Shown piece by piece: positions 32,062-43,935 of a DNA stretch of 64,000 nucleotides. The position numbers were made by a program, and so were the translations under genes. This stretch comes from Arbacia lixula (taxonomy: Eukaryota > Echinodermata > Echinoidea > Arbacioida > Arbaciidae), in contig OZ022596.1 of NCBI GenBank assembly GCA_963669155.1, positions 12,479,224 to 12,543,223 on the forward strand. The letters are read 5' to 3'. The first letter of the stretch is position 1. Every line of letters begins with the position of its first letter. Below the pieces are notes generated by a model. The model ran no database searches and was not told the DNA's origin. It saw only the letters and a program-made list of their open reading frames with translations.

Positions 32062-33480
32062 GGTCAAGGAAGACTATCATTGCACTCGTATATATGTTAT
32101 TTTTTAAATAACAATATCACAGCTAGCTCGTATTAGATAACCAAACAGCGACACTATTGGTCGTTGTGGTATTTTAACAATGAATGGCACTCAAGTAAAA
32201 AGCCACGCTACATGTACATGAAGTTTAACGGATATCGCGAACTCCGCCAAGGAAGTGTGATATTGATCAATTCCGGGCCCTGTTTTCTAAATAATTGCGA
32301 CTAATTGTAACATGACTTGCTCTTGATATCAATTGTAACCCTGTACGTAAGAGATAGTGGATTGGACTTGCGATCGAGTCAGACTAAAAAGACCCGCGGT
32401 GGAGTGGCCAAAAAGCTTAAACCGGTGAGAGATGCCAGCCCCTCTTGGTTCACCCCAGAAGGCTATCTAGCCTACAAATGATATCAATCAGGCATTAAGA
32501 GTATCATGCGAAATCAAAATGATGTAAATATCTAATTAATCAATCGAATCGAGTTTTCATAATGTAACGACGGATACAACCACGTAGCATGGAGGAAGCG
32601 GAAAAGAAGGATATTGCATCAACACATGATGCACATTATATGCACATTACATTCATAAGCATGGGAAAGAAATAACTCATAGAAACCAGAGTTAAGTTGT
32701 CGGATACTATTTCCTCGTTACATTTTAGGGAAATAGAGTTGCTTTAAAGCTTCCTTATTCTATCAACCACGCCCACCCATATTCTTGTTTTCATTACTAA
32801 TTACAACCATTTATTTTCAAGTCTTTTCCTATGGTAATAGCCAATAGTTTAATTTTAGCCCGTTTATGACTGGGAGTGCCCAATTATCAGTTATTGACAT
32901 TGTCTTATATACATTTTACCCAAACACCCAAAAATTATGGACATGTTTTGTGTGAATTATAATTTTGTGGGCAAAACATAGTAGTTGGTCAATAACAGCA
33001 GTGGCCATCGTTTTCATATGAATAAACGTAAAATCACTGTGGCCTGGTTGAGATATTTTTCTATACCTTTCGCTCCCTCTACCTCTCTCTTTCTCTCTCG
33101 CTCTATCTCTCTATGACTATCTCTCTCACTCTCTCTTCATCTCTGTCTCCTCCATCTCTGTGTATATACGTGTATATCTACATGTATCATCAACATTATC
33201 TATCTTTCGAATGCACATCTTCACTGGGTAATACAGGTAGATATCACAAATTATATTCCACATACTGAGAATGTTGCTATATGATTGGTCAAGAGTTGAT
33301 CACGTGATGAGGCGTAGTTTTTCCTATCAGATCACCTGAGAATAAAAGTTCGTTACACTCTAGGTGATAGTACTTTTTGGTTTCGCTGATCTCTTCACTC
33401 CTCACAGTCCTAATGCGTGACTAATATTTTGAGTACACGCGAAATAAAAGTGCGTTACACTCGGACTATCACTTGACATC
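32062..33480. other. Intergenic or 5' intron, no gene seen
   Basis: AT-rich; a CT tract at 33075-33160 and repeated GTTACACTC...TAATGCGTGA words near 33350-33450 leading into the 12-bp array. Confidence 0.5.
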
Positions 33481-33562
33481 TAACGCGTCCTAACGCGCGT
33501 CCTAATGCACGTCCTAATGCGCGTCCTAATGCGCGTCCTAATGCGCGTCCTAACGCGTGTTC
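33481..33562. repeat. 12-bp tandem array, consensus TAATGCGCGTCC
   Basis: About six full units plus diverged flanking units (TAACGCG forms). Unusually CpG-dense for this AT-rich neighbourhood. Confidence 0.9.
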
Positions 33563-33665
33563 CCCATGGCAGCGGCTCGGGGTTATGGAGATAAGAAAAC
33601 TTTACCCTTTTACGTCAAATTGTCATTTTTGGTATAGATAGTTGGTTTTAGATGTGGAACATAAA

Positions 33666-33805
33666 GCAAATAATCAACTTTTGGTTTCAAGCAATGAGAC
33701 GAGCTATCACTTCCTCGACGATCTGAATGTATACGCTATCTTTCCTCAGCCTTCCTCGCCTCGGAAGTGATAGTTCGTCCCATCACCCTCACCAACGCTG
33801 ATTAT
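33666..33805. repeat. Inverted repeat
   Basis: GCAAATAATCAAC...ACGAGCTATCACTTCC on the left is mirrored by GGAAGTGATAGTTCGTCC...CTGATTATTTGC on the right. Confidence 0.7.
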
Positions 33806-34228
33806 TTGCTTACTATACATGTATATAATTATGATATCCCTGCATGCAAATACACTCACACTCACACCGTCACAATCGGTGATCGCATTTCAAATAGACA
33901 GGCTTCGATAATTCGGGTTCCGAAATTACAGAGTACAGGAAGCGAGCCATTGTAAGCTACGCATGTGGAATGTCTAAAACCGACACCGCGTTGGTCAAAC
34001 ACAAAAGAGAGGGCTAATTCTTTGGGTGTCTGGGCGTTCTGTTGCACAGTACACTGGGCGCGATAAATGACAGGTCGATACGGCGCCATTGATTCTGTGG
34101 ATTAAGTCGCCGAGGCGGGAGACAGCTTGGACATGGTATACTGCATTTATGTAGTTCTATTCACGCCTCTTTCGCCATGGTAGGAGCACAGTCAGTCATG
34201 AAGATCGGTGGACTTGTAGGATCAGCTG

Positions 34229-34293
34229 AGGGGGGGGGGGGTGGGGGGGGGGGTGGGGGGGGGTGTGGGGGGGGGGGGGTGGGGGGGGGGGGA
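34229..34293. repeat. Poly-G tract broken by T
   Basis: About 65 bp almost entirely G. It could form G-quadruplexes and is also a likely sequencing or assembly weak point. Confidence 0.95.
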
Positions 34294-34309
34294 GAAATAC
34301 CAAACTCTA

Positions 34310-34785
34310 TTCCGATAGAGTACCGAAGTGTAACCCCATGTGAGCATATTGTCAATACAACTGGTTCTTAACCATGCGAAGTATGGGTGTAGAGCAAGCA
34401 GCGGTGATCCCAGCGAGGATTCTAAAAGATCGGTTTACTAACATATTCAAACTTTATGCATATGATTTAACAAAGGATACCCCTGACAACCGGAAAGCTT
34501 GCCCGAGGTTTGCCCGTCATAGCAAGAACTAATGTATGCAAAGTGGATTCCAAGTACTGAAATACCATCGTTAGGTACATGTTAATGAATAACTCGTTAC
34601 TAGGCCCCGAGGGAAGAAACATCCATAAATTTGACTACATTAGTAAACCGTGTATTGAGAGTGCCCGACACTACAGCTTGACAATATCGTACTACTAAAC
34701 CTCTCACTGGAGTGATATTGTTTAGAACCCGTCGTCTCAAAAACATAGACTTAAATGACGGCAACACTTCGGAAGTCTAGAGCAT
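34310..34785. mobile_element. F11 element with a nested F2 copy
   Basis: Left GATAGAGTACCGAAGTG; right CACTTCGGAAGTCTAG. The inner part 34440-34655 is F2 (TTGCCCGAGGTTTGCCCGTC, then ACATTAGTAAACCG). F2 therefore inserted into F11 after F11 arrived. Confidence 0.65.
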
Positions 34786-34989
34786 GCAGTACACCCAATA
34801 TTTAAGTTTTAGAACTACACCTAGACCATGTCTTATAAAACTTGACTTGCGATTGACATTTGCTGTAACTCAGTACAATGAATATCGGGGATTAGACTTG
34901 CCATCGAGACGGGGCCCCCCGTTCACCGAGAAACCCAGTTTCAAAGAAACATTAATTAACTTCCCACTAAACCCTAAATTGAGAAATCA

Positions 34990-35400
34990 TTAGAACGACT
35001 CAGACGAGTCCTTTGTATCTTATTCACTGTACGCAAGCATTGATGATAACCGTTAATGGGTCCGTCTTTTCATCTGACCATTCTTTATTCTTCTATTCAG
35101 GACGAGTCAACAGTTTGTGTGTATGTTTCGGCTCAGCAGTGTCGTAGGAAGGTCACCTAAGGACTCTTGCTTCATACATCCTTGGTTCATGGTATACATG
35201 TATACTTAGGATTTGTGTGTCGTGACCCGTTGCCTGGGAAACAACCTGTGTTTGGCGGGAGGGAGTGGGGATATAGGAGGTGGATACTGTCCACGATTGA
35301 CGTAATAATTGTGTTTGAAAGAAATCAAAATCAAAATTGCTGAAAAACAAACATTTTAAAGGGAAAGATTATTCACACACACATACAACAAGAATACACA
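34990..35400. other. No gene seen
   Basis: Unique-looking sequence; nothing recognisable. Confidence 0.5.
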
Positions 35401-35405
35401 TTTAT

Positions 35406-35436
<31 letters not shown>

Positions 35437-35549
35437 GGGGAGAGTGAGGAAGAGAGGTGATAAAATCCGTTTCCTAAACCTTCGCTACACTGAAATCAAA
35501 ATTAAGAAGTAAATCATATTTTTTTCTCATGCGCTACTTTGGACTCCAA

Positions 35550-35593
<44 letters not shown>

Positions 35594-35652
35594 TGTGATA
35601 CCTTTAACACCCCCTCCCCCCCCCCCCCCACCAAAAAAAAAGGGGGGGGGAA
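35406..35652. repeat. A/G runs, (GT)n, C/A/G homopolymers
   Basis: An A run followed by a G run at 35406-35440, a (GT)n array at about 35553-35600, then C, A and G runs. Confidence 0.95.
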
Positions 35653-35654
35653 TG

Positions 35655-37334
35655 AGAGTTCGATCTCAACCCGCTCCTCAAACATTTTGGACGTACATGT
35701 ACTTTGTTTCTAAATTTTGATAAATTATATTTAGATTCCATGCCAAATTGAAGACTCGAGCACATTCCAAAAGATGCAATGTGTGCACACGCATATACAT
35801 GTACATGTACATGTACGTGTTTCCATCACTGTGCTACATATCAGTACTAAATCAGAATTCCTTCTTCCTCTCTTCATTCAGTGATTCATTCATCCCTCTG
35901 TCGTTCATTCACGAGTTCATCCATCTATCTTTCTTAATTCATTTCTGTGTCCAGTCATTCATTCGTGTATCTATTCACTCATCTATCCATCGATAAATAA
36001 ATACATAATTTCTCAAACAAACTACACATGTATTCAGAATACTACCTACGCCGTCCCAGTTACAATAGGCCTACAGGCAATAAGATGTCCACAGAAAAGG
36101 TCAAGTAATTTGTAAAGATACCACTGAAAATACTCTCTTTGCTACTTCAGTCACGCTCGGGTTTGAATATAAAAGGATTCCTTCGGGTAAATTCCACTTA
36201 AAACAAAACTTGACCGCGTTACCTAAACCGTTTAAACCATGTCCATTAATGCATTACAGGTGATACACATATTTTGTAAGCTATTCCTCTGTCCTGTATA
36301 CAAATGTTTGAAGGCCACCGTGAGGCCATGATTTCGCTACGATGCTAAATCTCCCGTGATTTTGACACCCCCACGGCCCCTATCAAAGCAACCATTTACG
36401 TACCAGATAAATTGCTATCCTATGGGGTTTATGTACATTACTGGTAACAAAATGCATAAGTACTCGTAAGCTCTGGCGCCATTGCCTGATTGTACATTTC
36501 ACACTGTACACCTGTTTAAATTCCAACATCTATTATCTGCACCAATCTCCGTGATGTTTATTTCACATTGGTATTTCCTGTGAAACATACGTTCTGTCAT
36601 TCACACCTCTTAGTGATGGGGCCATCCGACAACGCAACTTGGCATTAAGAGCTCAATGAACTTTACGGCAGAAATTTTAAAATCCCTGTTCTTGGTGCGC
36701 ATTCTCGCGGAACAGGTGTAAGATTATTGTTAGTCAACATAAACTAGATTTAAAGGAAGTCTGCGTGTAACTCTTGCATTTTTTTTTCAAAATTCTTTGA
36801 TTGTGCGAACCACATCACAACATTTATCAGCAGTCGGTAAGATTAATGCAATCAGTGATCATTATTTTCCCCTTAGACACATTTTGCTCAAAAGGAAAAA
36901 TCAATGCTTACCATTATCTTCCATTTGCCTATAGGCTACGTCATCATACCTTTTCACCTCAGCTAATCTGCCATCTTCATCCTTCTTACTTTTATTACCG
37001 GTAGTTGATTTGGTGAAAAGGGTTCCTACATTTAGTTTGCCTGCTAAATTCCTTTTATTTCTATTGGTTCTTCTATAGTTAACTTGAAAATGCAAATGTA
37101 CTTTATGTTAATTATGTTCACGATGGAAATGCTTGCTGTGGGCAAGGAGCCCCGAAAATAAATCCGTGTACACCTCAGGACTCCAGTCGACAAGAGGCAT
37201 TTGTTCCATTTGTTTCATTTGTTTAATCATGCGCATAGTAGCCCTACGTTATATTTTTGTTCTGCGAAAGGTACACTCGACCTTTAAAAGCGGAGCTCCT
37301 CCTTTTTGAAGTTGATGAATACATTGTGCAAATT
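35655..37334. other. Intergenic, no gene seen
   Basis: A CATT/CATTCATTC-rich stretch at about 35870-35995 and AT-rich sequence. No supported coding frame. Confidence 0.55.
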
Positions 37335-37638
37335 GAGGCCCGTAAACCCCCATGTGAATTAAAGAAACTACCACGTAAGAATTCGAAAGGTATGGGGTAT
37401 TAAGTCCCGGGTATTAAGTGTAGTCATGTGGTAAAACTCCGGAACCAACAATCAATGGGGCGTCATTCTACCACGACCACGGGTCCCAGTCTTGAGGCCC
37501 GGAAACCCCCGTGTGAATTACAGAAGCTACCACGTAAGAATTCGAAAGGTATGGGGTATTAAGTGTAGTCAGGTGGTAAAACTCCGGAACCAACAATCAA
37601 TGGGGTGTCATTCTACCACGACCACTGGTCACACTCTT
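37335..37638. repeat. Tandem direct duplication, period about 159 bp
   Basis: 37335-37493 and 37494-37638 both contain GTATGGGGTATTAAGT, CGGAACCAACAATCAATGGG and CATTCTACCACGACCAC. The second copy lacks about 15 bp. Confidence 0.9.
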
Positions 37639-37707
37639 GATTGATTTCTAGAAAAGGAGAGTATCATATCAAACATGATACAAATCGTTGATATCATGTA
37701 TTTACCA

Positions 37708-38130
37708 TTAACTCCTTCTTTGCCAGACTCCGTAATGCTCTATGGGGAATTGTGTGTTATGTAACATGTAACAGGACCAATGCAAATTACTTCCCCGCAA
37801 TCATTACTACTACAACCCCGTGTACCTTTCCGTTATCCTATAGCTAATGTGCGATTTTAACTCCTTCTCTGCCAGACTCTATGCTGTTCTATGGGAATGG
37901 TGTGTATTACCAGCGCAACAATGCCTCAATGGCGCATAAAGAGTTAACTCCATCTCTGCCAGACTCCATACTGCTTAAATGATATGGTGGGTATTACGAG
38001 TGCATAATGTCTCAATGGTGTATGCAGAATTAACTCCTTCTTTGCCAGACTCCGTAATCATCTATGGGAATGTATGTATAATATCAACATGACCAATGCA
38101 AATATGCCTCAATGGCAGTCAGTCCTTTAT
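37708..38130. repeat. Tandem F5-type units sharing TTAA junctions
   Basis: Four units begin TTAACTCC at 37708, 37857, 37944 and 38030, so spacings are 149, 87 and 86 bp. Each carries TGCCAGACTC and most carry CCTCAATGG. Confidence 0.85.
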
Positions 38131-38369
38131 GTGTCATTAATCAAATTGTGCATCTGCTACTGCACACGCATACCAAATGCGCGCGCACGTGCGAACTTTG
38201 ATTTTTACAGACGTGTATCTATATAAAAAAAAAGATATTTACTTCAGGGACTGACTATTTGCGTCACGCGATCTTGTCTATATCGATGTACAGTCGAATT
38301 ATACGGACGCCACAACGCCTGAATACACCATTTGCGAACTATTACGGGTAAGGTTTTAAAGGTACTCTA

Positions 38370-38574
38370 TTGATTTCAACATTGATTAACTCTCCACATA
38401 CCGAGCAAGGAAAAACCGATCATGAACTTATAACACAGTTCATATTAAACATGATGTGACTAAATTGCTAAGGTCAGCGGATTTAGCGCACGGTGTAGTA
38501 TCTCAGTGGGAGAACAATCAAGTATTGACACTAGCTACAATGTAATATATTCTCTTACCTTTGTGTTAATTTTG

Positions 38575-38622
<48 letters not shown>

Positions 38623-38820
38623 CAATAGGAACTGCATTTGATTTCAACACTGAGTTACTCAGTTCCAGTCCAGGAAAAGCTCATTAACTTATAATCACAT
38701 TTCATTGATGTACGGCACCGAAAGGATTGAACTGTTGTAAACAACACACGGCGTAGGAAAACAAATCAAGTAATGACGCTAGCTATAATATAATATATTC
38801 GTTAACCTTTGTATGCTACA
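38370..38820. repeat. Diverged tandem duplication around an (AT)n run
   Basis: 38370-38572 and 38638-38820 share TTGATTTCAACA, AACTTATAA, ACACTAGCTACAATGTAATA (GACGCTAGCTATAATATAAT in the second) and CCTTTGT, at an offset of 268 bp. A pure (AT)n run at 38577-38621 sits at the junction. Confidence 0.75.
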
Positions 38821-38930
38821 GTTACCGCTGATAATGTGATTTGTTTTTTATTGCTTGTGCATACAATACATCAACAACGCACAAAAAGTAAAGCGTGACA
38901 CTGTGTACTGAGAACAACGGCGTAGATAGG

Positions 38931-39135
38931 ATTTTTTTTTAGCGGGGGGGGGGGGGTTTGAAATTTTGTAGGGGGCACCAAAATATTGTGCGCTAGATGA
39001 AATGCTGCTATATGGGAATGACGAGGGGGCACCTGGGGGGGGGGGCACACGGAATTTGTGTGTGTGTGTGGGGGGGTGGGGGGGGGGGGGGAGGGCACAT
39101 GCCCCCAGCCCCCCCCCCCCCCCCCGTATCTACGC
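38931..39135. mobile_element. Element with CGTAGATA ends and G/C homopolymer runs
   Basis: GGCGTAGATAGGA at the left and CGTATCTACGCCCC at the right. The interior is rich in G runs and has GGGGGCACC and GGGCACATGCCCCC, palindromic words. It resembles a widespread small transposon end, but the superfamily is not determined. Confidence 0.6.
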
Positions 39136-39139
39136 CCCT

Positions 39140-40360
39140 GACTGAGAATAGCTAAATGGAAATCGGAATACCATGATGTCCAGCAATATGGAAATATTCA
39201 TGTTTAATATAAAATTGTTTTCCCTTTCGAGAGAGTAAGGAGAAATCCCTTGGGATTGATCTTAAGCACCGTGTAAATTTAACGTGCATGAGTATGTTTT
39301 AAAAAGTAAAATGAAATATTTAATATTACATTCATGTACATATAAAGTACAATATATATTATAAATAACACATATAAAAATATTCATACATGTATATTAA
39401 TGCAGTTTGCTTTTTTCTTTTAATATGTAGCTAGGTTGTTTCTTTAAATATGGCCACTAAAGCAGGTTTTTATAGTACGATAACCATTTATTGGTGATAG
39501 GAGATGTAGGCCTATATGTGTATGGATTATTATACAGAGTTAAATTGACAACTTATTCTACGTATCACCTCTACCCGCACAATATCGACATGAAATAGTA
39601 GCAGCTACCATGCCAACAAAATGACGTGAGTGAATATCCCCAAAATAATTTTGACAAAGAAAGAAATAACAAACAAATAAATAAATGATGAATGAGGAAA
39701 ATGCATAGACTCCATGAACGTAATGGATAATACAGTGTAGTTCATAAAAAAGATCATAATATTGTCACAACAACACTGGATGGGATTTGTAACAGATTGT
39801 TATTAAACCTGACCTAGAAATCGTGATTGACGTCGAGTATTTTCTTTATCAATTAACGTCACTATATAGTCCACGCTCGTAGTTAAATATTCGAAAATAT
39901 TTGCATATGGCACGAACGTATCTTGGTTGGGATAATAACTAGCATCTATACGAAAATATGACTAATTTGAACACCTTTTTATCTAGTACAATGTTCACAT
40001 CGACTATAGAATTAATAGCATTTGTGCAAATATCAACCGGGCAAGGGGGCTGGAGAGTGGGGTAGGGTGGGGTGGGGGGTTGGGGTGTGAGCGGGGTGGG
40101 TGGGTGGGGAGTGGCGATTCAAGTGATGATTGATTGCACAGGTGCCATGTGTCAAGACACTTTCTCAGCCACTAATCATTGTGAATTGTGGCTGCGTTCC
40201 ACTAAATCAAGGAAATGATTCACACAGCGCGGCGTCAAACATACATGTACTATGATCGCGGAAATGAAATGTTGACCAGGCAATATATAGGCTTTATATT
40301 GCCTAGCAAGCCACGCTTTGCAGTGCACACGCTGCAAGGCTGGATATTGAATTATAGGCC
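39140..40360. other. Intergenic, no gene seen
   Basis: AT-rich, with a GGGTGGGG tract at about 40045-40112. No supported gene. Confidence 0.55.
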
Positions 40361-40369
40361 ATATCCCTC

Positions 40370-40660
40370 GTTCTCTATCTCTCATTTACGTTCGTCGTCT
40401 TCTCTCTTTATTTTCAATGATCTATATGTTATGTCTCTTTCAAGGATTTATTTTATCTCCACCTCTCTCCCTCTCTCTTCCCATTCACCCATTTCCCTCT
40501 CTTTCTCTTCCCGCCCCCCTCTTTCGCCCTCTCTCCCCACAACCTCTCCCATCTCTCTCACGCCCCCCCCCACCCCTAATCTAGCTGCATGATGAACTCT
40601 CTCTCTCTCTCTCTCTCTCTCTATGTCCCTCTCTTTGTCTCTCTCTCTCTCTCCATGTAG
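40370..40660. repeat. CT-rich tract
   Basis: Pyrimidine-rich with (CT)n at 40598-40622 and 40640-40652. Confidence 0.9.
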
Positions 40661-40821
40661 TCAAAGTGATGTAGTACCTTGCGCTACTGGTGGGGAAGAC
40701 TTCATATTTTGATGGTGACCTCAAAAATCAATGAGACACCCCAAATAATGCAAACAACAACAACAACAACAACGAACAATACACAGAGTGATAGAGTACA
40801 TGATCGGAATGCGAAACTTAC

Positions 40822-41000
40822 CGGCAAATAAACTCCTTATTTCAATGTTGAGTCTGGTTCTCTTCCTTGAAGAATGTGAATATCATCAAATTCCTGTTTT
40901 GATTACACGATGTAATTATCCGCGTTGACCTTGTGCAATATGTTCAGATTAGGAAAGGCGAGAGAGATATATTGTTTGTAAACAGAACGCGTGTACATCA
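40822..41000 (-). other. Candidate non-coding first exon / promoter of the transporter gene
   Basis: On the - strand the sequence reads TTTATTTGCCG|GTAAGTTTCG, a near-ideal donor ending at 40822. No long coding frame precedes it. It faces the transporter, whose start-codon exon has an acceptor-like site 9 kb downstream. An inverted repeat ACGCGTGT/ACACGCGT lies at about 40988-41010. Linkage to the gene is inference. Confidence 0.3.
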
Positions 41001-41574
41001 ACACGCGTGTTTTACCGGCGAATCTCCTACCACTACTACCACTACCCGTTCCTCGTGTTGTGTTTACTACACCTCGCCTTCCAAATATGGTTGTCGCACG
41101 TAAAGAATGAACGAAGCTGCTTTGCGGACTGGTTAGAACCGGTTCTCATTGGCCGGTACACGTAGTGAAATGCGCATTATTAGTCTACGTGTTCTGACCA
41201 TTACAATCCTCCATGATCAATACGTACTTGAAAGATATACCTTTTTCTAGTATGTGAGGCAACTAAAATGGTATGAATACACACAATATTTATAGTGAAA
41301 TAGAAATACACAAGTAATGATTTGCGAATTATGTTCTTATGATGAACACGTAGCATAATATGACATTTTGGGTCTGCAAAAGTAACCTAGTAGAGTGGCC
41401 GCTGGCGACGAATATACCTTTTTTAGAAAAGCACAGGGCAGCTTTATGATCTCGATTTGGCGGGCTTCGAATGCGAAAGTGTATTTCACCGGTTTCGTCC
41501 GCACAACGACACGAGTCAGAGATCGTCTGCGTATATTCATGAATAATAGACGCACAGGATTTTTGTTCGATCGT

Positions 41575-41733
41575 TCTTTATCTCTTTCTTCCTTTTCCCC
41601 TCTCCCTTTCTTATTGTTACAACCTTCCTCACTCTTACTCTCTTTGTCTCTCTCTATATATTTTTTTGTATACTTTCATTTCATTCTCTCTCTCTACGGC
41701 TCCCCCTCTCGCATTCTCTCTGTCCGTCTCCGG

Positions 41734-41769
<36 letters not shown>

Positions 41770-41800
41770 CCTCTCTCGCTCACTATATTTACCTCCCTTC
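41575..41800. repeat. CT-rich tract with CTGT units
   Basis: Pyrimidine-rich simple sequence. Confidence 0.9.
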
Positions 41801-42144
41801 CTCGCAACAGTATTTACTTCACAAAAATGGTGTTTCACATATCATACAAAGTACATATTTAATTGTGCGTGGCATTCTACTGGAGCACACGACTATTTTT
41901 TTTCAAATATGAAAGGAAGCACATCTCAGTCCCTTAAAGAATTGCATTGAACTTAATGATACATTATTTTGGTCCACTTTGTGGAATCTGCAACTTCATA
42001 GAGACGTTTTATTCAAGCACAGCATGAGGAACAAAATTGGGTTTACTTTCACAATTACGGAGAAACAATAATATTTGACTGGGGGAGTTTTACTAAAATA
42101 AGCTTGAGTGATCAAGCTGTCAGGAAAATAAAGTGAGAAAAAAT

Positions 42145-42245
42145 AAAACCAGGCGGGGACTTGAACTTGCATCTACTGGTTGCAGCGCAGGGACATAACC
42201 CAACTAAAACTACGATACTTCGGAACCAATACCCAAAGTTCTCCC
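42145..42245 (-). mobile_element. tRNA-like (SINE-type) sequence
   Basis: The - strand carries GTAGTTTTAGTTGGG, close to a Pol III A box, and 41 bp on GCAAGTTCAAGTCCCCGC, close to a B box. The T-arm stem is mismatched (GCAAG against CCCGC), so it is not a functional tRNA. A tRNA-derived SINE or tRNA pseudogene is the best guess. Confidence 0.35.
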
Positions 42246-42418
42246 GCTTGTTTATCAGTCTGTCGGAAGAGCGTATGCAAATGAGGGTATAATGAGGTAC
42301 CCAACGCAGGATGATATGTGTGCATGCAAAGAATTTAATGGCCTTGCGGAGATACAATAAATGCACTACTCTTTGAGTTTACTAGTTCTCTCCGCAATAA
42401 TAGCATTCATGCATCAAT

Positions 42419-42877
42419 CTATGAGAAAAAACAACATCGTCTTTTAATGTCTGCTAACAATGTATCTATTAAAGAGACTTCGTCTGTTCGTAGCACCTGG
42501 TTTATATTCATACACGTAGCTGCATGTAGCTGGTAATAAAGTTTTCTTAGACAAAAGTCAAATTCAGAAACATCAACGATGTGGAAAGGGGACGCGTTCC
42601 GCTCCACATTCTTTGACGCACAAGGGGTAATACAATTCCCCCTTATACGAAGGAAGTTCCTGCACTTTGCTGTCTTTGGCGCCGAATCAAGATTATCAAA
42701 ATACCAAGCAACAATGGGAACACGTGCTAGAATGTTAACGCTTCGCGATTGATTGCAGTGAATTGAACCATGGACCCTACCACGTGGTAGGGTCCATGAT
42801 TGAACTGATATCCATAACACATTTTGAACATGTGAATATGAATATTGTAGGTACATAGAAAAACACAATAAATGCAC
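42419..42877 (-). other. Unassigned 152-codon open frame
   Basis: An uninterrupted frame of 152 codons in mixed-composition DNA, longer than most chance frames nearby. I recognise no domain. It spans the 30-bp palindrome at 42769. Probably chance or part of a repeat. Confidence 0.2.
42769..42798. repeat. Perfect 30-bp palindrome
   Basis: CATGGACCCTACCAC followed directly by its reverse complement, with CACGTG at the centre. ATTGAAC occurs as a direct repeat on both sides. Confidence 0.95.
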
Positions 42878-43023
42878 ATCAAATTGCGCGGTAAAGTTTC
42901 AAGTTTCAAGTTTCAATTTATTTTCATATTTCTCAATACACATGGATAACAAACATATTACAATCAAACTTAAACAATGTGGTCAATCTTATAACAACAG
43001 TATTGATTGAAGTGAGAAATATG

Positions 43024-43067
43024 ATGGGACCTGCATAGAAGCAAGCTTGTAGAGCTGCAGGTCCCAT
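43024..43067. repeat. Hairpin with 12-bp perfect arms
   Basis: ATGGGACCTGCA and TGCAGGTCCCAT separated by 20 nt. Upstream, 42895-42920 has a short GTTTCAA tandem. Confidence 0.85.
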
Positions 43068-43218
43068 ATAAATTGAGATTATATAATAAAGAGAATTTCA
43101 TTTCTTTACTTTCAATTTCCACATACAACATGGTTATCGTTAACAAATCATGATTGAAAATTGATACCTAAAATCAAGTTCTATCTATTTTAATGCTGAT
43201 TGTGGAATTGATGGATTA

Positions 43219-43379
43219 ATGGAATCATTCAGCACACAACATTATGGGAGAGCACTTCGCACGTGTCGTCACAAACTTTTAAAAGATCATAACTTTCTTT
43301 CAAACCTTTATTAATGTGTTTCTTTCGAGTTTCTGCTGTTACTGAAACCAACTTAATTTTAGAGTAGACTTTCCCTTTT
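43219..43379. mobile_element. F1 fragment, right half
   Basis: GGGAGAGCACTTCGCACGTG to GAGTAGACTTTCCCTTTTGA. The CRE is mutated to TGTCGTCA. Confidence 0.7.
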
Positions 43380-43555
43380 GATATCAACGCGTTTTCCTGT
43401 CCAGGTTCGTGCCTCTCATTTGATCTTTCTCCCTGTCTTTTTCTATATAATCATGAATAATTGTCCATCTTACTCTCCAACTTTCTCGTTACCATCCTGT
43501 GTATATCACTCTCTCATTTTCCCCCTTTCGATTTCGATTTCACTTTCCCCTTCCA

Positions 43556-43557
<2 letters not shown>

Positions 43558-43609
<52 letters not shown>

Positions 43610-43610
43610 C

Positions 43611-43641
<31 letters not shown>
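43558..43641. repeat. (CT)n then (CTGT)n
   Basis: Pure CT run followed by six CTGT units. Confidence 0.95.
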
Positions 43642-43642
<1 letters not shown>

Positions 43643-43756
43643 CCCCCTCTGTTGTCCACTCATAAAACAGGATGTCTATGTTGATGTGTTGGAGTGATGC
43701 GCATTCCTCTAATGTATTGAATATACATTGACATGATATGTCAGATGTTAACATCT

Positions 43757-43935
43757 TACCATGGACCTATCATGGATGGACTGCCATCGGATAGCCTTCC
43801 TTTGATATATGATGACCGCCGCCTCATAAAAATTTAAGACATTCAGGTGGTTTAAACAATACGCTGTATTTCTAATTAAGCAGTGCCTTCCTCTGAATAA
43901 CAAAAGAAAATCTGGTTTGAGAAATATGTCAACCG
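43757..43935 (+). mobile_element. F12 repeat
   Basis: Shares TGATGACCGCCGCCTCAT, AAGACATTCAGGTG and TTCCTCTGAATAACAAAA with 56140-56315. Class unknown. Confidence 0.65.

Noticed and set aside
32390..32480. Possible tRNA-like boxes (GAGTGGCC and GGTTCACCCC)
   Set aside because: The arms do not pair and spacing is poor; no support for a tRNA or SINE.
35650..35690. GTTCGATCTC resembling a tRNA T loop
   Set aside because: Stem does not form and no A box lies upstream.
42419..42877. 152-codon frame as a gene
   Set aside because: No domain, no splice or poly-A context, and it crosses a perfect palindrome; kept only as an unassigned frame.
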